Assembly (NCBI GenBank): GCA_033675545.1
Contig: JAWDGP010000881.1
Coordinates: forward strand, 280,501-344,500
From: Elysia crispata
Taxonomy: Eukaryota > Mollusca > Gastropoda > Plakobranchidae
Direction: 5' to 3'
DNA length: 64,000 bases
Part shown: piece after piece, positions 12,801 to 22,939 of the stretch
Position numbering within the stretch: position 1 is the first letter of the stretch
Layout: each line of letters starts with the position of its first letter
The notes under the pieces: model-generated
Databases searched by the model: none
What the model saw: the letters and a program-made list of their open reading frames with translations, nothing else
Told to the model about the DNA's origin: nothing
Translations under genes and position numbers: made by a program

Positions 12801-15800
12801 GTTGTACTAGGTTAACGCTATTCTTACCAAGTAAATTCACCACTAACCGTATTACTTTTTACCCTCAAATTTTTTGAGGGGGATAGAGGAAAGAAAAAAA
12901 AATATTTTGAAGCACAGCGATTCCACATTTGCAGGGAAAAAAGGTTGATTGAAATGATGTCCCTTCTTCCTATGGTCAAAGGAGATCAGTCCAACATATT
13001 TTATCCAGTGTTTTTAGCACTGAAATAGGCATAGAGAATCCCTATTCTAAGAATAGAGTATACCCCTGAGCGGGCCGTGAGTGACACCGCCAGCACAGAG
13101 ATTCCCTGTTTGCAGTAATAATGTGTTAAGAAACACAATTAAAAAAAAAATTATCATCAATAGGTATTCCAAACCAGGTGCACAGCTACTGGAACTGGAA
13201 AATCGCTGGTCTCATCGCCGCTTTACACAGCCGTCTATCCATGAACTTTTAGTTTCAAGCTAGACCTGTAACTGATACCCCCAGGCCTGGCCTGGTCTTT
13301 TGCACTGAAGTGCGACCAACCATGTCTGCACTGTGAATTTTCTTCTAGGGCTACAAAATACATTTTGGACAATTTTAGTCATATTTGAGTGGTAGCTAAA
13401 CTTTTCATATGAGTGTTATATTAATGAAACTTACATCATTGAAAAGGTTATTTCAAGCTCTTTACAACGATTTCATTCTTAAGTTCTTAGGATTTTTTAC
13501 CATTATAGGAATCAACAATAAACTAGGGCACTAGTCAGTCCCCGTGAAACTGATTCTTATTTAACAAATTAATTAATTAACAGCTATCGGAAGTTTTTAC
13601 AATCAACATTTAGGTATCTATATTTAGCTCAAATATTGTAGTTTCAGAATATGTTAAAAGGTATCTCAGTTTATGTTCAGGAAAGGAGAAAATAGCTGGT
13701 ATGTTTAGCAACCTAGCCTTGGCAAAATTAACTTTGCCTCTAGACTTAGGTGACTGATTTAACACAAGATAACATCATACAATAGCTAAGCAGGGTCTAC
13801 CCTCATAAATCTTTTAAACTGGGGAAACTTAAGAACGCTAAATTATAGGGACAAACAGCAAGAAACCCCTAGAAGGGGAAATCAGATAACATTCAGAAAC
13901 AGATGATTGTTCTCATCTCTCCACCCATGCCATTCAAGGCAAAATGTTAATGCAATCTTGAGTAGCTCAGAAACTTTCCACCAAGCACTTACATTGAACT
14001 AAAGCTAAGACTGTTTCATACAGGCCCCAAAATAACTTTCCATCCTAAGTGAATGTCTTTTTTAAACCTCTCAGACAGACATAAACGCACTGCACACTCA
14101 AACAGACATGTAGAATGTCACTTGGTGTCTTTCCGCTTGGGTGCTGTGTAAAAGAAACCAGTGTTAAGTATGACATCATGACAGTTTTTAACTGGTCTGC
14201 TGAAGCTTGGATTGGATTCTTCAGTTTCTTTATTGAAGAATGCACAAGCTCTACTCCTTGTTCTCCATGCAGACCCATTCCAAAACCCCATCTGTCTATA
14301 CAATGGTGGAAGATTTTGTGACTGATATTTTTTCTATTAAATGCCATATACTCATCTATCAACCTTTGAAAATCAGCTGTAGTTGTTTTGTCAATGGGTT
14401 TGCTGTGTGATATGTCTTTGTGTACATGTATTTGAAGAGGACGGAGTTAGGTTGATTAAATGTTAAAAGCACACTTTTTCTTGTTATTTCTTTTGTTTTG
14501 TTCACTTCTCTTGAGCAAATAGTTCACTGACAACAGGTTGTATGTATTTAGGCAGTGGTTGCCTGTACTGTGAACGATCATAGTGTTTCTGGAGCATCAT
14601 CAAAAGACAAAAACAAATCGTCTGTTTGTGGATGTTCTGTTAATGGCACTGTCTCTTCCAGGTTTATGACTTTGCATTTTTATTGATACGTTTTACCTTG
14701 TATTTGTAGCATTTTACATTCCTCTTCCTTTCCCAAAGAAAAGGTATAGGTAGACAGAGGACACTGAGAAGAAGGTATGCAAGGTATCAAACTCGCACCA
14801 AATATGACTGTTTTTAGCTGTGCATAACAATGCAGACTAAGTGATCTTTCAGTTGCAGTATTTTGAACAAAATGTTGTAACTTTGAGTAGCAAGTGTTGC
14901 ATATCAAAGGGGCATATATGGCTTCGTCTTTAGATATGTCAATGTGAACGAGATTTAAAATAGTTTTCATGTGATGTACACACTGCTGAGTTGTTGCATT
15001 AAGTCTCTTGTCTTCAAAAATTTGTGTTCTCATCCTTCATCCCTTGATATAATCTTTATAAACAGATTTTAGATGATTTGTTTGATCCATTCCTTAGCTA
15101 AAAATATTCTTTAAAAGGGAATAAAAAAGAATTAAATTTATTATTTTTCGTTTCAAGATTCAAAAGGAAGCACACAATAATAAAAGAATTCTTTGCACTT
15201 CTTACTAAACAACATTACTACATTAAGAAGAGAAATATATCATTTTACGAGTGTGAATATGCAGAAAGTAAAAAGATTGATTTAGTGTTCATATGTTTAA
15301 ACCTTCCTTGTGAGGAAACTAAGCAAAAACCGAAGAAGGATTTTTAGCACTATCACAATAAAAGTATATGTTCCAACGAAACCGTTTCTGGAGACTGGAA
15401 AAGTTACATATGGGTTTAATTAAGATTTAATTAAGGAATACAACAAAATATTCCTTTTTTTGCTACCTATCTAAAATCCATATAAAAAATAAGCAAGCTT
15501 AACTTATGAACTGATGAAATTATCAGCGTTGTAAAGATCAGATGTCCATTAACAGTTTAATACCAAACACGGATGGTGTGGAATGTTTACACTGGAGAAA
15601 ATCCAAGTGAAAGTTTAAGATTAACAGTGAAAATCACCTAAATACAACTACAGGGCCATCGGGCCAGCCAGGAGCAATTATCTCGCTTCACTGAGCATAG
15701 AGGCAGTAAAGCATGGGTATCAGGTTACAGGGATAGGCTCAAACTAAAGTTCCAAAATCAGAGCAAGATAAACGGCTGTGTTTACCTGTGTATGTAATGT

Positions 15801-18800
15801 AAGTTAGATCCAATTATTGTTTCGCTTCTTGTCTTACTGTGAGCAGTTTTTGCTTTAAAAAAAAAAGGTCTAAGTATAGATAAATGAGGTTTGAAAAAAA
15901 ACACTATTTGTCCTCTATTCACATGTCACTTTTATGATCTAGATCTCCTTCTTCTGCGTCAACTAGTGTAAATCTACAAGTTGAAGTTGAAGCAGACAGT
16001 GAGCTGCGAATCAGATTTGTCAACAGATTGAAGGCCATGATTTTAGATGCGATTTCTTCAATATTCGAAAACCAATCGTGTTAGTGTGAAGATTAAAAAT
16101 ACTAAGACTCTTTCTTGTTTCTCGTAACAAAAGATCCTTATTTACCGCTGTCTTTCAAAAGTCCCTATGAAAGTGCATAGTTGACGTGTCTGTCAGCAAT
16201 ACCTAGCAGGTGATCTGGTGCAATTCGCTATTGGGCGATGCCAGGGGACACAATAAATAAGTGGTTAAAGAAGATCATTACAACATGATAAGAATTCCAA
16301 TGTTTCAAGGCTCTTACAATTCTGTTACATGAATTATTAAAAAAATTTTTTTTTTCTTTATGTAGTTCTGGACATGAGTCTTTTTGTTGTTAAGTTGATT
16401 TCTTCTTGTTCCTTCTATTTCTGGATATATTGAGAGTTATAGTTGTAATTTTTTTTTCATGTAGTGGTATGACTCTGGAGGAGATCTAACTGTTATTATT
16501 GTAGTTCACTTTTCTTCAATATGGTAGTTTGGAACACATTACAGTGTAACCTCTGTGTCAGTTCAGCACCACATAGGTTGTCTGTGGAGAGATAAACTAA
16601 AACAAGGGCTGCTTTAACTATTGCACCCAAATTTAGTTTATTTTTTGCTTGAAATCTTTGCTTCATAAATGTTCATTTGAAGAATGACGTCATGACAACT
16701 TGAGAAGAATTCCAATATTTCAAGGTTCTATATTTTTCAAAATGTTCTATGAGTACCTCTGGAGGAGACAATTCTGTTACAGTATAAATAATAGAAAAAA
16801 TTTTTTTTATCTTTTTTTTCTTTTTAATTTTCTTTATGCAGTTCTCAGGCTACTGCTTTAGTCTCTATTTGTTGTAAAGTTGCTTTTTTTTGTTTTCTTT
16901 TTCCATTTTTTGCCTTTATCAGTTTATGTAAATGTATGGCTCTTTAGAGTTACCGTTGCCAAGTTTGATTTATGTAGTTGTATGGCTCCAGAAGAGATCC
17001 ATCTATAATTGTCTTGGTTCACTTTTCTTCAACAAAGTAGTCTTTCCCACCTATTCACTTTTCTTCAGTGTAGTTGTATGATTCCCAAAAATACAAGTCT
17101 GTTATATTTGTGAACTTCAATGTATAATTTGCCTTCCTAACCTTTTCATTTTAACGTGTAATCAAGCTTGTATACAATCATCAAATAAACAGTTAAACAG
17201 ATTAAATTGTGTGTCAAAAAGCTCATTTGGTGCAAAAATGGATGACAATACTAAGTTTCTACAATTAAACCCTGGCTTGGATTTGAATAAGCAAACCGCC
17301 CTAGTTTTGATGAGAGCTTAATAAGCTCTTACTTGAAGAGGTTACAATGAAATTGCGCTAGAATGTTGCCTCCAGCCACTGTTTTGCATCAGTAAGGGTC
17401 CTACAGAGATGCCACAGCCAAGATCCCAAATTCCCTGAAAAATGAGAATGGTCACGCAGGGGGGTCCGGGCGTGCAGCTTAGAACTTTTTGTCATTATAA
17501 ACTACTAAAATGGGCTTTCCAGCAGGTGGCGACTGGGTAAGTTTTAAAGATTTTCAGCCTTTAATGTGGTTTTTATTCTTGGCATGATCTTGCAAAAGTT
17601 TTTTCCCACTGGAGCCATACCTTAGTCTTTCTTTGCACGTGATGCAGAACGCAATGCCAGGCTCAGTCACTTTTCTAATGTACTCTGACATGTGTTCATC
17701 ATTGACGTCTCTCTTTCAACCATGACCACTTGAATTTATTTTTTATTCCTTTGTCAATTTCTTTTATGTTGACTCTGCCGTCTCGATTTACAAACTTGAT
17801 ATCACCCATGGTTGAGACTACAGCACCAAGGATAAGCAGATCTGCACTGTTATGCCTAAGCTAGGCCAGAGGCAGAGCTAGATTAATTAATTCCTGTTAT
17901 GAAGATTAACACAATTAAAGTAGATCTAGGTTCTAGTAGGCTAAACAAAAATGATTTAAAATGTAGATTAGACACAGTCTAGAAACAGATTCTCCATCAC
18001 GAAAGCCATGAGACTAACGAACAATAGGCTAGATCTAGATATCGAGTGCGAGCAATTTAGGTTGAATCACAACTGCCCTGCACTGAAGATACCTAAGCTA
18101 GGCCAGATCTAGATTTGCACAAACAATTATAGTAGATCTAGAAGGCTAAAGAATAACGAATTCAAATGTAGACAGTCTAGAAACACATTCTCCATCACGA
18201 TTCACGAAAGCCATGATAAACTTAGACAAAGTGGGCGGAAACACATGACCTGAAACTAGGCGATCGATTGCTTCGTCCACAACGTGATTTGCATTTTTTC
18301 TTCCGGCTTTCAAATAATTGTAAGTTAAAAAGGCTTCACCCAGAGCTTTTTTTCCACTCGATGGGAACACCACCCGAAGAAATTTTCAGACCCAGAATTC
18401 CGGAAATTCCTGGAAATGTAGCATCTTTGGTCCTAAGAAGATTTCCTAGAGAAGATGCCAAAAAATAATCTATATCAAATCTCCATTGTCCCTAAATGCC
18501 AGATTTGAATATTCATTGATAACAGCAGGCTTCAGGACTGATGTTTAAATGCCCCCCTCCCCCTCCTTTTAATGAAAAGTTCTTCAACAAAAAAGTCAAT
18601 TACCTTCAATGTACCGTGATCCGATGTGCTCATTGTTCTGTGCCACAGCATTTGTTACATCATCTTCAGACACCAATTCAACAAATGCTTCGCCACTTGG
18701 TCTGCCATCTCTTGAGTATGTGAAGTGGATACCATCCTCTCCTCCAGCAATTTCACACTCTGAATGTAAGTAAAGCATTTTATTTAAATGAATGTGGGAT

Positions 18801-19015
18801 ATAATTTTCTTACATAACATAAATATGTTAAGTCGTTTAATGAGCCTAAAATCTTATTTCTCCCTACTCCTCCACACAGGACAAGCATTTGTGCTAATGT
18901 AAGACGAATTATCAAAACCAATATATTGCATACCTCTCAAAAAATGGACAATCTCATCTGCTTTAGTTGACCAGGGCAAGCCTCGTAATCTCACTACGTA
19001 ACTTTGAGAACCCAT
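712..19015 (-). CDS. HNRNPH1: Heterogeneous nuclear ribonucleoprotein H/F-like protein (nine coding exons)
   Basis: Nuclear RNA-binding protein of the hnRNP H/F family, which binds G-rich RNA and controls splicing and polyadenylation. Coding exons, read right to left: 18934-19015, 18604-18759, 12545-12694, 11968-12106, 10762-10958, 5804-6051, 3287-3422, 1163-1468, 712-812. Every junction has GT-AG borders and matching phase, giving 504 aa. Quasi-RRM1 is at about residues 5-81 ([20 protein letters not shown]). Quasi-RRM2 is at about 104-183 ([28 protein letters not shown]). A Gly/Arg/Met-rich linker lies at about 190-300. Quasi-RRM3 is at about 302-377 ([41 protein letters not shown]). The tail is Gly/Phe/Asn-rich. 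The start ATG (19013-19015) lies six bases inside an exon with a clear acceptor, so a 5'-UTR exon lies further right. The gene is probably co-orthologous to vertebrate H1/H2/F. The family assignment is very secure; the exact symbol is less so. Confidence 0.95.
1025..1030 (-). promoter_or_regulatory. Candidate proximal poly(A) signal of hnRNP H/F
   Basis: TTTATT on the plus strand is AATAAA on the gene strand. It lies about 115 bases downstream of the short-isoform stop, with a T/C-rich tract further downstream around 970-1005. Confidence 0.45.
1146..1468 (-). CDS. HNRNPH1: hnRNP H/F proximal terminal exon (short C-terminus, 476 aa)
   Basis: If the donor at 1162/1163 (GGAG|gtacgc) is not used, exon 8 reads on through GGTLNF to TAG at 1146-1148. 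A plus-strand TTTATT at 1025-1030, which is AATAAA on the gene strand, lies about 115 bases past this stop, followed by a pyrimidine-rich stretch. That is the layout of a composite terminal exon with its own poly(A) site. The coding part is a Gly-rich low-complexity tail with repeated GGG-F/Y/N-G units. Its use instead of the spliced form is inferred. Confidence 0.6.
1469..5803. other. Introns 7 and 6 of hnRNP H/F with a MITE-like copy
   Basis: Two introns (1469-3286 and 3423-5803) flank exon 7. The only recognisable content is a ~220-bp MITE-like repeat at 4938-5157, preceded by a long A tract (about 4911-4933), and a cluster of TAGATC-type motifs at about 4200-4400. No other coding signal was seen. 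Confidence 0.5.
4938..5157 (+). mobile_element. MITE-like dispersed repeat, copy A
   Basis: This ~220-bp element starts GGTATTATTGCAG and ends in the near-inverted TTTGCAAATTTACC. Its middle (GAGCACGAATATGGCGGTTT, then TGTTGCAAATAAAT) recurs at 51.5 kb, at 20.5 kb in reverse orientation, and in part at 19.4 kb. It has no open frame. Imperfect terminal inverted repeats of about 35-40 bp suggest a non-autonomous DNA transposon. Confidence 0.6.
7432..9854 (-). mobile_element. hAT DNA transposon with TIRs and 8-bp target duplication
   Basis: This is a 2423-bp element in intron 5 of the hnRNP H/F gene. Its left end AGTCATGCCTACC (7432-7444) and the reverse complement of its right end, AGACATGCCTACC (9842-9854), match at 12 of 13 positions. 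Both ends are flanked by the identical 8-mer GAGGATCC (7424-7431 and 9855-9862), the target-duplication length typical of hAT elements. The interior encodes a broken hAT transposase on the minus strand. Confidence 0.85.
7558..9513 (-). pseudogene. hAT transposase, frameshifted
   Basis: The start is the ATG at 9511-9513 ([18 protein letters not shown]). In order come an N-terminal Cys/His zinc-finger-like segment (CTVCN...HVGGQKH), a central catalytic-type region ([17 protein letters not shown]...[16 protein letters not shown]), a [15 protein letters not shown] segment around 8500-8560, and the C-terminal hAT dimerisation region ([20 protein letters not shown]). These pieces lie in different frames with shifts near 9480, 9150, 8575 and 8360 and a stop near 8050, so no intact protein is made. 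Transposase of this family excises and reinserts the element by cut-and-paste. Confidence 0.85.
9863..10761. other. Intron sequence between the hAT element and exon 5
   Basis: AT-rich intron DNA with no recognisable coding signal or repeat. It joins directly onto the sequence left of 7424 if the hAT element and one target copy are removed. Confidence 0.4.
14045..15033 (-). pseudogene. Degenerate fragments of an uncharacterised, probably transposon-borne protein
   Basis: Two minus-strand open segments lie in the long intron 2 of hnRNP H/F. The upstream piece (14680-15033) has [20 protein letters not shown], a Cys-x2-Cys pattern of the kind seen in zinc-binding N-terminal regions. The downstream piece (14045-14362) has [20 protein letters not shown], which resembles, from memory, C-terminal regions of multi-copy uncharacterised invertebrate proteins. 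Stops and gaps separate the pieces, so they are remnants. The family name cannot be given from sequence alone. Confidence 0.35.
16255..17060. repeat. Imperfect tandem duplication, period about 430 bp
   Basis: Two diverged copies share the same order of landmarks: AGAATTCCAAT-TTTCAAGG, a long T tract, CTTTATG-AGTTCT, TGTAG(T)GTATG-CTC, AGAGATC, and GTTCACTTTTCTTCAA. They run at about 16285-16530 and 16705-17045. There is no coding potential. Origin unknown. Confidence 0.5.
17450..17809 (-). pseudogene. BED-like zinc-finger fragment, transposon type
   Basis: The minus strand starts [20 protein letters not shown] at 17809 and continues FKWSWL. After one frameshift it reads [20 protein letters not shown] and [13 protein letters not shown] before a stop. 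The Cys-x2-Cys...His-x5-His spacing is that of BED-type fingers, which often sit at the N-terminus of hAT-like transposases or transposon-derived proteins. It is unlikely to be functional. Confidence 0.5.
17860..18216. repeat. Imperfect tandem repeat, two ~150-bp copies
   Basis: Copies at about 17860-18015 and 18093-18216 share CTAAGCTAGGCCAGA, GTAGATCTAG, AGACAGTCTAGAAACA and ATTCTCCATCACGA in the same order. The 17.9-18.1 kb interval is also rich in the CTAGATC motif. Confidence 0.55.
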
Positions 19016-19384
19016 GTTGAGCTGTAATAGAAACAAAAGTGAAGAAATGCAATAGATATATTCATATAAATAGAAAAGCAAAAGGCTCCAAAATACACTG
19101 CTGAGAGTCACCCTGTTGACTGAGCCAGATCAGAATAGATAACGCCTTTTGCTACTCAAATTTTCACACAAATTGCGAAGATTCACCTTTGAGCATCTCT
19201 TAAGGTAACGAGCAATTTGAAAATCAAGCACGTTTTTCCATAAAATTATACAATGCATTGCAAAACAAGGCGCAGTGCATTTAAAGAACCTCTTGTTCCT
19301 TTGATTATAACATGTATAAAAGACGGTATTTTTTCACATGTACACCCGTCTCGCATTGGCATTTGAAATGATGTTTTTGTGTTA

Positions 19385-19475
19385 GATTTCAATGCGCTGA
19401 ATACGAATTTGAAGGTTTTGTTCGTCGCAAATAAATAGTTCTTGAAATAATTGACTTTGTGTGTTGGATTATTTC
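19385..19475 (+). repeat. MITE-like dispersed repeat, diverged partial copy B
   Basis: GCGCTGAATACGAATTTGAA followed by GGTTTTGTTCGTCGCAAATA matches the central part of copies A and D. The terminal repeats were not recognised, so the copy is partial or very diverged. Confidence 0.4.
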
Positions 19476-19617
19476 TTATCTCGTGACCTACTTTGGCGTA
19501 CAGATTTGCTCGAGGTAGGTGCCTTTTTGTATGTTAATTACTTCCGTCTTTCGCACATGCGTATTACTTTTCTTTATAGTTACCTTTTGCACAGGCGCAA
19601 CGTGTTACAATTACCCA

Positions 19618-19629
19618 TGCGCATGCGCA
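19618..19629. promoter_or_regulatory. NRF1-type palindrome, candidate promoter element of hnRNP H/F
   Basis: TGCGCATGCGCA is a perfect palindrome and fits the NRF1 (alpha-Pal) binding consensus. It lies about 600 bases upstream of the start-codon exon of the minus-strand hnRNP H/F gene, in a locally CpG-richer patch (19540-19650) of otherwise AT-rich DNA. The transcription start itself cannot be located. Confidence 0.35.
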
Positions 19630-20494
19630 AATAAAAGCGCACTTTCTTGGCGTCTTTGGTTTTTCAAATTTCATTGCCTTTACTCGATTTGGCTTACCAG
19701 CTGATGTGTTCTGATCTTGATCTTAATTTTCTTCATGGCTGCTTGTGATAAGTGCTCTTTAGATTATTTTCAAGTTATTGCTGAATTTTATAATAACGTC
19801 ACTAAGTCATTATCATTTTTATGATCTAATTGTTTTACCTACTGAAATAATTTGTCCACATTGTACTGCTAAGTGTACTTACTGTGAGGATCAGCGTATT
19901 TGGCACTGTAGAAAATCTAGTGTTAGTCATGAAAAAATACAGTGAAGTAGAGGAAGATAGCGATATGGCGGTGCTTGAAGTAGCCGAGATGGAGTAAAGG
20001 TAAGAGCTGTATTTATTATTATTATTTTTTTTTTTACTCTGTGCATTTTGACCTTGATTTGATCGTATTATTACCTGCAAGTCACTTCATTCTTTTTTTT
20101 TTTTTTTTTTTGGGGGGGGAGGGGACAATCCGTAAACAATAAACGGTCCCTAGAGTGCAGAAGTAATCTATTGGTTCAACAGAGATGGGGAACACCTGTA
20201 GGAATTCAGACCTTCTCGCTAGGACATTGGACGACAGACTGTGCTATCTGGTGCCTTCCCTCTCGCCACAGTGCAGCTTTGCATGTAAAAACCTTGAGCC
20301 AGTCCATATTTCGCACAGCGCATTACCCTGACGACCCAGGCTACCGATAGCCTGACACACTGTGCCTTCTACCCCATGATCCTAGAAGCCTTCATATGCT
20401 ATGTCTACTACCTCGTATTCTGAGAAGCGCAAGATGCTGTGTCTACGATGAACATTTTTTTTTATTCTAGACCAAAGACCAATAAGAATTTAAC

Positions 20495-20710
20495 GGTAAA
20501 TTTGCAGATATCAGCCCAACTCACGTTAGGCTTCACAATTGAATGTTTCTCAACGAATTCGAAACTTGTAGTAGATTTTAAGAGCAACACAAAAATGCTT
20601 TATTTGCGGCGAATAAAACCTTATCCGTATGATGCATATAAAATTCATTAAGATAAATACAAATTTAAAACTTAGGGTGAGTTAGACCGACAACATAACT
20701 GCGATAATAC
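20495..20710 (-). mobile_element. MITE-like dispersed repeat, copy C (reverse orientation)
   Basis: This 216-bp copy starts GGTAAATTTGCAGATATCAG on the plus strand and ends CTGCGATAATAC, in inverse orientation to copies A and D. Each end carries CAGATATCAGCCCAACTCAC or a diverged inverse of it, so the copy has two recognisable terminal inverted repeats. Confidence 0.6.
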
Positions 20711-20940
20711 TGATTCTTGAGCCTATATCGAGAATGGATGAGGAAAGTCTTGCAAACTGCAAAGAACCCAAAAAGGTTTTCATTTCCGTGAAATATCCAT
20801 ATAGAATCTAGTGCCTAATTCTATATCTTACTGCTAAAATTAAATCTCTTTCGCTTATTTTAAAAGAGACATTTAGGTTCTGATCCACAGTAATAGCTAT
20901 CTGTAATATTGGTACGTAATATTAATAAGCTCAAGTTCAA

Positions 20941-20985
20941 CTAAATCTAGATCTAGATCTAGTAATCTAAATCTAGATCTACAGA
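20941..20985. repeat. CTAGATC palindromic repeat cluster
   Basis: Tandem CTAGATCTAGATCTAG runs. The same motif recurs at about 4200-4400, 17940-18135, 24106-24360, 50525-50585 and 51240-51345. Confidence 0.6.
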
Positions 20986-21985
20986 TCAGTTGATGGTATG
21001 TAGGCTATGCATGTCTTTTGTTTTCTAGGTTAGGTCATTTTAAAATAGATTATACAAGGTTAAATCTTGTTTTTAAAAATTCATACTTTGTAAAAAGCGG
21101 GCCAACGCGATCTGAATTCTTGATCAACACACAAAGGTAAAGCTGATCCACATGCAACCTACGCAACAAAGATGGCTGACGCCGCATAAGGAAAGGAATG
21201 AACAGATTTGATTGGCTCTATTTTTTATGTGCTAATTGCGCATGTCGAAGTGGCCAGATCGCAGTCACAAAAGTAGTCCTAAGCCGTCAGTTCTACAGTA
21301 AAAAAGACACATCAATCGACCTCGTGAAAACAGATCTGCTGCACCATTAACCTGTAGTCTGCTTTGTCCAGTGTCCACTCTCCTCTCACTCAATTACCGG
21401 CATTAAGGCGTCCATATACGATCAATTTTAATGCACAATGGTATTGACAATGGGCGATATCGACAACTTGCGCAATTTTATTGAGTCAATCAAAATCGGT
21501 TTGACATTTTATGCGCAATACTAAATGCAATTGCACAAGTCTTCAATTCAATTAACCGTATGTGGCGACCGTCAATTATACTGTGCAATAATCGTGTTTC
21601 TTCCAGATTTTGTACCGCCATCGTGTCTGGGGTGTCTGAGAGAGCCCCACTGGTAGGAATTCAAACGACAGAACCTTTGGAACTAGTATGAACCACAGGT
21701 TAATGAGGTCCGTTTTTCCCTAATTTGTGGTATGCAAGGTCGACGAGGCCTTAAATGGCACGCAGTATATATTAGTCACCACATACTATTTTACTTGATT
21801 CGCTATGGCAGTTCCGAGACGTAACATGTCAACAAAGACAACGACCGGGCCTCCTGAATTTCGTCAGAAACTTCAGCATTTTGAAATGATTGCGTGCTTA
21901 TCACGGCTCTAACTTCAAGTCAAACGTGATTCGTGCGCTTTGTCAATTGTAAGTGTTGAGACGTCATCCATCGGTGGATGGGTGC

Positions 21986-22530
21986 TGCGAGCGGATGAAC
22001 CAAACGCGTATCAGTATGCTCGGAACCCTTTCTGTGCTTAAGAAGGATTGGACATCCCAGGATTCTCGCAGTATTTTCTCAAGAGCCGAGGCCCCCCATT
22101 GATAACATGTTTCCTTTTTGAATGTGATCACAGCAAAACTGTCAAGGCAGCTTGGGCTAAAGCCTCTGAGACTATTGCTGAAGCAAAGAAACTATGATTG
22201 TTGGCAACAAAGTCTTGGTTCGAAATTGCTATATTGTGGATCCTCATAAGCTCCAGGACAAATGGAGTGATGACTTTGTGTTGTGAAGGAGCAGCCAGAT
22301 TCAAGGACGCCAGTGTTATCGTCGAGTCTGTGAATAGAGGAAGAAAGAAAACTCTACATAGGAACCTATTGCTTCCTGTGGAAAGTGTGAGGGAAGGCGA
22401 TCCTGAAGTGAGCACTGAAAGTATGGCAATACAGAAGGTACGTCCTTTAGCTAAGACAAACAGGACACCAGAGTCCATATCGGCAATGCTCAAGCAATTA
22501 TTGCGCGAGGACGAGGCCAAAGGCAAGTAG
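21986..22530 (+). pseudogene. Ty3/Gypsy retrotransposon pol remnant (integrase C-terminal part)
   Basis: An integrase-core piece reads CERMNQTRISMLGTLSVLKK at 21986. After a gap comes VGNKVLVRN...VDPHKLQDKWSDDFVL (about 22198-22290), and in another frame DASVIVESVNRGRKKTLHRN and LLLPV, a pattern familiar from the C-terminal tail of Ty3/Gypsy integrases. The frame shifts at least twice and the ~60-90 residues expected between the core and the tail are missing. It is an inactive fragment without recognised LTRs. Confidence 0.65.
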
Positions 22531-22626
22531 TAGTTTCAACTCAATTGATATCCTCCCACATTTACGCGAAGTGGTGGTTTCAAATCAATTGATATCCTCC
22601 TCACAAGTGGTTTCAATTCAACTGAT
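22530..22626. repeat. Short direct repeats, ~27-bp motif three times
   Basis: The motif GTGGTTTCAA-TCAA-TGATA(TCCTCC) occurs three times directly after the Gypsy remnant. It could belong to the element's 3' region. Confidence 0.45.
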
Positions 22627-22845
22627 AAAAAAGGCCTACATGAGGATTGTTTTATTCGTTTGATATGTTGGCAAAAGAGCCGCTGAAGATATGCCTTGAT
22701 GTTATGTATTTTACGTTGCTTTAATCATTCTCATGGTTTTAGAGACATTAGAAACTGATAATAGATTGAGAGGTGGAATTAGATTAACCTATAGAGCGCT
22801 ATATTTTGTGTATGGAGTAAAGGCATGAAAACCATACATTTTTAC

Positions 22846-22846
<1 letters not shown>

Positions 22847-22900
<54 letters not shown>

Positions 22901-22907
22901 GACAGAC

Positions 22908-22939
<32 letters not shown>
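22847..22939. repeat. (GA)n/(GACA)n microsatellite
   Basis: Compound array: GA repeats, then ten or so GACA units, then GA repeats again. Confidence 0.9.

Noticed and set aside
18146..18373. 75-codon minus-strand open frame in hnRNP H/F intron 2
   Set aside because: No recognisable domain apart from the short FVNRDG segment shared with the BED fragment; it overlaps the tandem duplication and is unlikely to be a gene.
21169..21176. AAGATGGC (YY1-like) motif on the plus strand
   Set aside because: A single 8-mer with no transcript or gene start next to it; too short to call.
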